64,000 bases of DNA from Helicobacter pylori_CU (GTDB lineage Bacteria; Campylobacterota; Campylobacteria; Campylobacterales; Helicobacteraceae): contig NC_017733.1 in assembly GCF_000259235.1 (NCBI RefSeq), positions 744,001 to 808,000 on the forward strand, read 5' to 3'. Position 1 is the first letter of the stretch. Each line of letters opens with the position of its first letter. Both the position numbers and the translations under genes were made by a program. Shown here piece after piece: positions 60,580-64,000 of this stretch. The notes under the pieces are model-generated. The model was not told the origin of the DNA. It was given only the letters and a program-made list of their open reading frames with translations, and ran no database searches.

Positions 60580-61042
60580 ATCTATAAAAAACTTTACCTT
60601 AATGAAAACTTGATAACTGGTTCTTTAGCTTTTAAAATTGTGTTTTTAAACTTTATTTTAAACCCATTCTCTTAAGGAGATAAGGGGTGTTTTGAAATAA
60701 TTCCCCAACTAAAATCCCCTAAGACCGCTTTTAAAAATACCGCTTGATAAAATCAGGCTCTCTATTATCCAATCTTAAAAATGCAATATTTTTTTATAAC
60801 CAACGCTCGATAAAAACAAAGCCAAATTTTTCACGACTTGCTATCATTTTAGAAAAAAGCGAATATTTTACATAGTTTGTAAAATAATATAAAAAACATC
60901 ATTGTGTTACCAATCTGCTATCTCTATCCTTTTGTTTGAATATAAAAAGACAATCATCATGATCAGCGTATTGAATGAAAGCATTCTTATTTTACAATAC
61001 AAAAGCTAGGTTTAATAGTATTTTAAAAAAGAAAGAAATCCC
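60580..61042. other. 463-bp gene-free region after accA
   Basis: No supported ORF lies here. It is very AT-rich. It contains a 9-bp inverted repeat (60864-60886), a small hairpin GAATG-AAAG-CATTC followed by TTATTTT (60973-60986, terminator-like), and a GGGG/CCCC pairing around 60686-60720. It may hold an sRNA or a decayed gene; I cannot define one. Confidence 0.5.
60864..60886. promoter_or_regulatory. Perfect 9-bp palindrome TATTTTACA-N5-TGTAAAATA
   Basis: The arms are fully complementary with a 5-nt spacer, in a gene-free region about 160 nt upstream of the membrane gene at 61043. It could be an operator or an RNA hairpin. It does not fit the Fur or NikR consensus that I know. Confidence 0.4.
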
Positions 61043-61480
61043 ATGGTTACATATGAAAAAATCAAAAGCCGCTTTTCTAGGAATTGGTCTTTAAGGAATA
61101 GGGGCAGGCATTTTGCATCTTCAAGCGTGTATTTTTTCTCACTTTTTGTCATTACAGCGGTTAATAGAAGTAGCGCAGTTGCTTGGTTATTGATGCCTGA
61201 ACATTTGATTGGGTGGTTTTTGATTTCTTTTAGTGGGGAATTTGTAGTAGACATGGCGTTTGGCAAAAAAAGTAAAATCCTTAAAACCCGCTTTGGAATT
61301 TCTATTGTGAGCGGCGTTTCACTATTGCTTGGCGCTTTACCAGCGCATTTGTTTTTTGTATGGTTTGGTTTTATTGATTGGTGGGCTGTCCTTTTTATAG
61401 AAGCGGGAGCTGGTCTATTGGTGGGCTGTGTGATACAAAAGATTTTTTTTGGTAAATATTGGGTGGATCGCTATTATTAG
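61043..61480 (+). CDS. Small integral membrane protein (HP0556-like)
   Basis: The protein has 145 residues with four helices (YFFSLFVITAVNR; LIGWFLISFSGEFVVDMAF; GISIVSGVSLLLGALPAHLF; WAVLFIEAGAGLLVGCVIQ). The N-terminus is basic (EKIKSRFSRNWSLRNRGR), so it faces the cytoplasm. I do not recognise the family. The start ATG has AAAGAAAG-type upstream sequence. It stands alone, convergent with the periplasmic protein gene. Confidence 0.7.
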   Translation: MVTYEKIKSRFSRNWSLRNRGRHFASSSVYFFSLFVITAVNRSSAVAWLLMPEHLIGWFLISFSGEFVVDMAFGKKSKILKTRFGISIVSGVSLLLGALPAHLFFVWFGFIDWWAVLFIEAGAGLLVGCVIQKIFFGKYWVDRYY

Positions 61481-61531
61481 GGCTCTCTTTTTTTCAAGCC
61501 TGAAAGCGGATTTTCTCATATTCCAATCAAT

Positions 61532-61551
61532 TAAATAAGGGTTACACCCCT
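61532..61551 (-). terminator. Weak terminator after the periplasmic protein gene
   Basis: On the minus strand AGGG-(6 nt)-CCCT is followed by TTATTT. The stem is only 4 bp, so strength is doubtful. Confidence 0.3.
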
Positions 61552-61553
61552 AC

Positions 61554-62375
61554 TTAAGGCATCGCATCAAAAACCACGCTGATCCCATTTTTTAAAATAA
61601 TAGGGTTTTTCGCATCAGTGATATGGATAAAACGCACGCCATCAAGCAAGTTAAGAGCGATTTCTTGTTGTCTGTTTTCTTTAGCAATGATTTGAATGAT
61701 CTTTAAGTTTTCATCATAAAAAATAATTTTGGGTTGCCACAAAGGGTTATTAGAGCTTATTTTTAAATACGCGTTTTGATTCACGCTCAGCCAGTATTTC
61801 CCACTCGCTTCCTTAAACTCCACAGGTTCGCTACTCAAAACTAAGACTCTCGCGTTAGGGAGCTTGATCTTTTGTAAGACAAAGTCGTATTCCCACTCTT
61901 TTAAAGACACCCGTCTAATATCCACAAAATCAAAACCATGCCTTTTCATCGTCTCTATCAAAATGTTAGGGTCTAAAACATATTCCGTTTTAAGCTCGTA
62001 TGAAAAAACATTCTCGCCTGAAGAGCTTTGCATTTTAATGGGCAAAACATACGAATACCCCATCATGCTCAAAGAATTATTGATGCTTTTGGCAAACGCT
62101 AGGGGATTGCTTGAAGCCTTGAAAGTGATTTTCAACATGCTTGGCTTGTCAAAATTAAAAGACAAAAGACCGTTTTCTTTGAGAGTGTTGAGCAGTTTCA
62201 AGGAATCCAAACGCCCCATTACATAGAAAGCCTTACGATTTTTAAACAAACGCTCTAAAAAAAGCTTGTTCGTATGGTAAGCTCGCTCCCCCATTAAATT
62301 CTCAACCTTATCGTTTAAAGCGTCAGCGTTTAAAAGCATTCCCCCAACAATAAAAGCTAAAAAAAGGTTTTTCAT
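61554..62375 (-). CDS. Periplasmic protein of unknown function, coupled to the RodZ-like gene (HP0555-like)
   Basis: The protein has 273 residues. A signal peptide (MKNLFLAFIVGGMLLNADAL) is followed by a soluble alpha/beta part (LFLERLFKNRKAFYVMGRLD; MLKITFKASSNPLAFAKSIN; MMGYSYVLPIKM) and a strand-rich C-terminus (PNARVLVLSSEPVEFKEASG; FIHITDAKNPIILKNG). No enzymatic motif is visible. Its ATG overlaps the stop of the RodZ-like gene by 4 nt, so the two products are made together and may act together in the envelope. Confidence 0.72.
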   Translation of the reverse strand: MKNLFLAFIVGGMLLNADALNDKVENLMGERAYHTNKLFLERLFKNRKAFYVMGRLDSLKLLNTLKENGLLSFNFDKPSMLKITFKASSNPLAFAKSINNSLSMMGYSYVLPIKMQSSSGENVFSYELKTEYVLDPNILIETMKRHGFDFVDIRRVSLKEWEYDFVLQKIKLPNARVLVLSSEPVEFKEASGKYWLSVNQNAYLKISSNNPLWQPKIIFYDENLKIIQIIAKENRQQEIALNLLDGVRFIHITDAKNPIILKNGISVVFDAMP

Positions 62376-63346
62376 TGCTGGAGTTCTTTGTATTGGGCCT
62401 CGTTGATGAGCGTTAAGCCTTTATTTGGCTCGTATAAAAACCGCCTGGTTTTGCTGTCGTTATATTCTTGTTCTTGATGGTTGTTTTTAAGACTAAGATG
62501 CCCATGCCCAAAACGCAACAACAGGCGGTGGTTTTTGGTTTCTAAAGAATAATTTTTTTTAAAAACCTTTTGAAAGGAGTTTTTTTTCTCATCCAAATCA
62601 ATCACTTCCACCCAAATATCTCGTTTAGGGATAATGTAAATGGTATTAGGATTTTCTTTGATCGCTTCTTTTCCTTGCTTGTCGTGTTCTGTTTGTTTTT
62701 CTTGTTTTTCTTTTGGCTTAGGCGTTGGCTCTGGCTTGTTTTCTTCTGTAGGATTAGCTTCATTGAAAGAACTCTTTTTAGTGCCGGATTTAATAGCACT
62801 TTCTTGCTCTCTTTCTTCTTTTAAAGAAGAGCTGTTTTGAATGATAACGACCACTAAAATAATGACAACCACCCCTAAAACGATAACAAAGGGTTTCCAT
62901 TTGGAAGACTTTTTGGATAATGAAGTATTGGCTTGATTGATGCTGTAATCCAATTCAACCTTAAGGGGTTTTTTTGCTGTTTCTTCAGGGCTTGTTTCTT
63001 GATTTTTTTCTTCTCCCACGCCCTCTTTAAAAACACACACTTTGTCAAATTCTTTCACCCATGCGCTCAAATCAATTTTATACTCGCGCTCTAAAATCTG
63101 TATAAAACCCCTAGCATGCACCCTTGATAAAGACTCATAGCGTTTTTCCAAGATAGAATGAATATTTTTAGAAGTGATTTTAGTCGTCTTGCAAATTTCT
63201 GCCACTCCAACTTCTTTTAGAATCTGCAAATTTTTATCTAAAGTCTTAAGCGATAATTCTTCTAATGCCGCGCCAGAAATATCTTTAGAAACGTTTTGAA
63301 CATCAGAAAGATCTAAATTTTCTAAACTTTTTTTATTCTGTTCCAT
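62372..63346 (-). CDS. RodZ-like bitopic morphogenesis protein (HP0554-like)
   Basis: The protein has 324 residues. The N-terminal cytoplasmic part (about 40-105) resembles the RodZ helix-turn-helix: VGVAEICKTTKITSKNIHSI, then SLSRVHARGFIQILEREYKI, with the family-typical ARGF. A basic linker and one membrane helix at about 148-168 (PFVIVLGVVVIILVVVIIQN) follow. Then comes an E/K/P-rich periplasmic linker (TPKPKEKQEKQTEHDKQGKE) and a C-terminal DUF4115-like strand domain (IPKRDIWVEVIDL and LLLRFGHGHLSL). RodZ links MreB to the wall machinery. It is usually annotated hypothetical; the assignment here is my inference from topology and motifs. Confidence 0.65.
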   Translation of the reverse strand: MEQNKKSLENLDLSDVQNVSKDISGAALEELSLKTLDKNLQILKEVGVAEICKTTKITSKNIHSILEKRYESLSRVHARGFIQILEREYKIDLSAWVKEFDKVCVFKEGVGEEKNQETSPEETAKKPLKVELDYSINQANTSLSKKSSKWKPFVIVLGVVVIILVVVIIQNSSSLKEEREQESAIKSGTKKSSFNEANPTEENKPEPTPKPKEKQEKQTEHDKQGKEAIKENPNTIYIIPKRDIWVEVIDLDEKKNSFQKVFKKNYSLETKNHRLLLRFGHGHLSLKNNHQEQEYNDSKTRRFLYEPNKGLTLINEAQYKELQQ

Positions 63347-63358
63347 TCAATTGACCAC

Positions 63359-64000
63359 CTAGTTGATTTTATCCATTAAGATCCCTGCTGCCACGCTCAC
63401 ATTGAGCGAATCAAAATCCCTTCGCATTTTTACGCTCAATACCATATCCATTTTAGCAAGGATTTTTTTAGACAACCCCTCATGTTCGCTCCCCAAAAAA
63501 AGAGCGCATTTTTTTAAGGACAGATTTTCTGCTTGGCTAGAGCCTTGCATGCTCGCGCCCAAACATAAAAACCCGCTCGTTTTCAATTCATTGATTAAAT
63601 CCAGCGTGTTAGGCATAACGCTAAAAGGCAAATCATACATAAGTCCCAAGCTGGATCGCACAATCCCCTCATAAGCCAATTCTTTAGCAAAATCTAAAAT
63701 AACGCCATCCATTCCTAAGCAATACGCGCTCCTAAAAATACCTCCAATATTCCCCACATCCGTAATCCCGCAAAGCACCAAAAGTTTTTGAGCTTTTTTA
63801 ATTTCTTTTAAAGAAACGGCTAAAGGCAGTTCTACTTTAGCTAAAACTCCTTGATGATTGCCCCCCTTAGCCAAGCTTTGCGCTTTTTTATTATCCACTT
63901 TGATGATATTAGGGCATGCTTTTTTGAGCGCGAAAAAAAGCTTTTTGTCTATTTCTTTAGAAAGATAGATTTCTTGCAATTTTTCTTTGTGAGAGTTTAG
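63359..64000 (-). CDS. SpoU/TrmH-family RNA 2'-O-methyltransferase (5' end outside window)
   Basis: The reading frame is open to the right edge (first visible codons CTA AAC TCT), so the true N-terminus lies beyond 64000; a TTG at 63979 is only an internal codon. SPOUT motifs: motif 1 ITDVGNIGGIFRSAYCLG (conserved Asn and Arg), motif 2 LFLGSEHEGLSKKILAKMD, and motif 3 FDSLNVSVAAGILM. The upstream part resembles the RlmB substrate-binding domain (KKACPNIIKVDNKKAQSLAK, GNHQGVLAKV). It methylates rRNA or tRNA ribose using SAM; RlmB (23S G2251) is the likely match. It lies 12 nt before the RodZ-like gene. Confidence 0.88.
   Translation of the reverse strand, partial: LNSHKEKLQEIYLSKEIDKKLFFALKKACPNIIKVDNKKAQSLAKGGNHQGVLAKVELPLAVSLKEIKKAQKLLVLCGITDVGNIGGIFRSAYCLGMDGVILDFAKELAYEGIVRSSLGLMYDLPFSVMPNTLDLINELKTSGFLCLGASMQGSSQAENLSLKKCALFLGSEHEGLSKKILAKMDMVLSVKMRRDFDSLNVSVAAGILMDKIN

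Noticed and set aside
1..64000. tRNA, rRNA, CRISPR array or complete insertion sequence
   Set aside because: I looked for cloverleaf ends, rRNA motifs, regularly spaced repeats and transposase frames and saw none.

Overview
The window is a contiguous piece of a Helicobacter pylori chromosome. The sequence is AT-rich and densely packed. It carries the flagellin gene flaA, a VacA-like giant autotransporter gene, the efflux operon hefABC, the four-gene 2-oxoglutarate oxidoreductase oorDABC, the chemoreceptor tlpD, Tip-alpha, the Kdo-trimming genes, and the fabG-acpP-fabF-accA cluster. From memory, the order matches strain 26695 running from HP0610 down to HP0553. I use those locus names only as recalled anchors; no database was searched.

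Layout. 1-8444 (-): the N-terminal about 2,800 codons of an FaaA/VacA-like autotransporter, which runs off the left edge. 8595-16774 (-): hemE-hefA-hefB-hefC plus an outer-membrane-like gene, preceded by magIII and a second barrel-like gene. 16892-18424 (-): flaA with its sigma-28 promoter and terminator. 18540-19673 (+): a rearranged spot holding a small membrane-protein gene and a start-less remnant of an ABC exporter. 19745-24173 (+): tlpD, bioF/kbl and PBP1A. 24176-28798 (-): Tip-alpha, RNase P RNA, the dba-dsbI pair, and an accessory HAD-type gene behind a homopolymer promoter. 28911-31756 (-): oorDABC. 31940-36660: mltG, divergent from and overlapping an AsmA-like gene, then a FeoA-like gene and nth. 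36742-43669 (+): fliN-fliO-tonB-pyrC, the two Kdo hydrolase genes and a sulfatase-fold membrane transferase. 43749-51934 (+): folD, lepB, an M50 protease, rpiB, a coiled-coil protein, apt, dedA, pepA, ychF, a radical SAM gene and a small membrane ORF. 52080-56507: an AI-2E family permease (-), dapF, a DUF417 membrane protein, a ribbon-helix-helix regulator (-) and a barrel-like protein. 56608-60579 (+): rpsU and the fatty-acid genes. 61043-64000: a membrane protein (+), then (-) a periplasmic protein, a RodZ-like protein and the 3' part of a SpoU rRNA methyltransferase.

How the genes fit together. Several blocks serve the cell envelope and surface: the efflux pump, PBP1A, MltG, the AsmA-like protein, Kdo removal from LPS, TonB, LepB, and the RodZ-like/periplasmic pair. 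Motility and taxis are covered by flaA, fliN, fliO, tlpD and the flagellum-associated autotransporter. Central metabolism is covered by Oor, fatty-acid synthesis, pyrimidine, haem, folate and biotin genes.

Most interesting non-routine observations: (i) the HAD-fusion gene with an A14 tract directly upstream of a perfect -10 box; (ii) the decayed ABC exporter beside flaA; (iii) the 312-bp leader between acpP and fabF, with an IS605-like right-end relic, two strong hairpins and a 35-codon ORF with a good ribosome site; (iv) a divergent RodZ-like protein; (v) the 83-nt divergent gene overlap at mltG; (vi) several palindromes with no assigned regulator.
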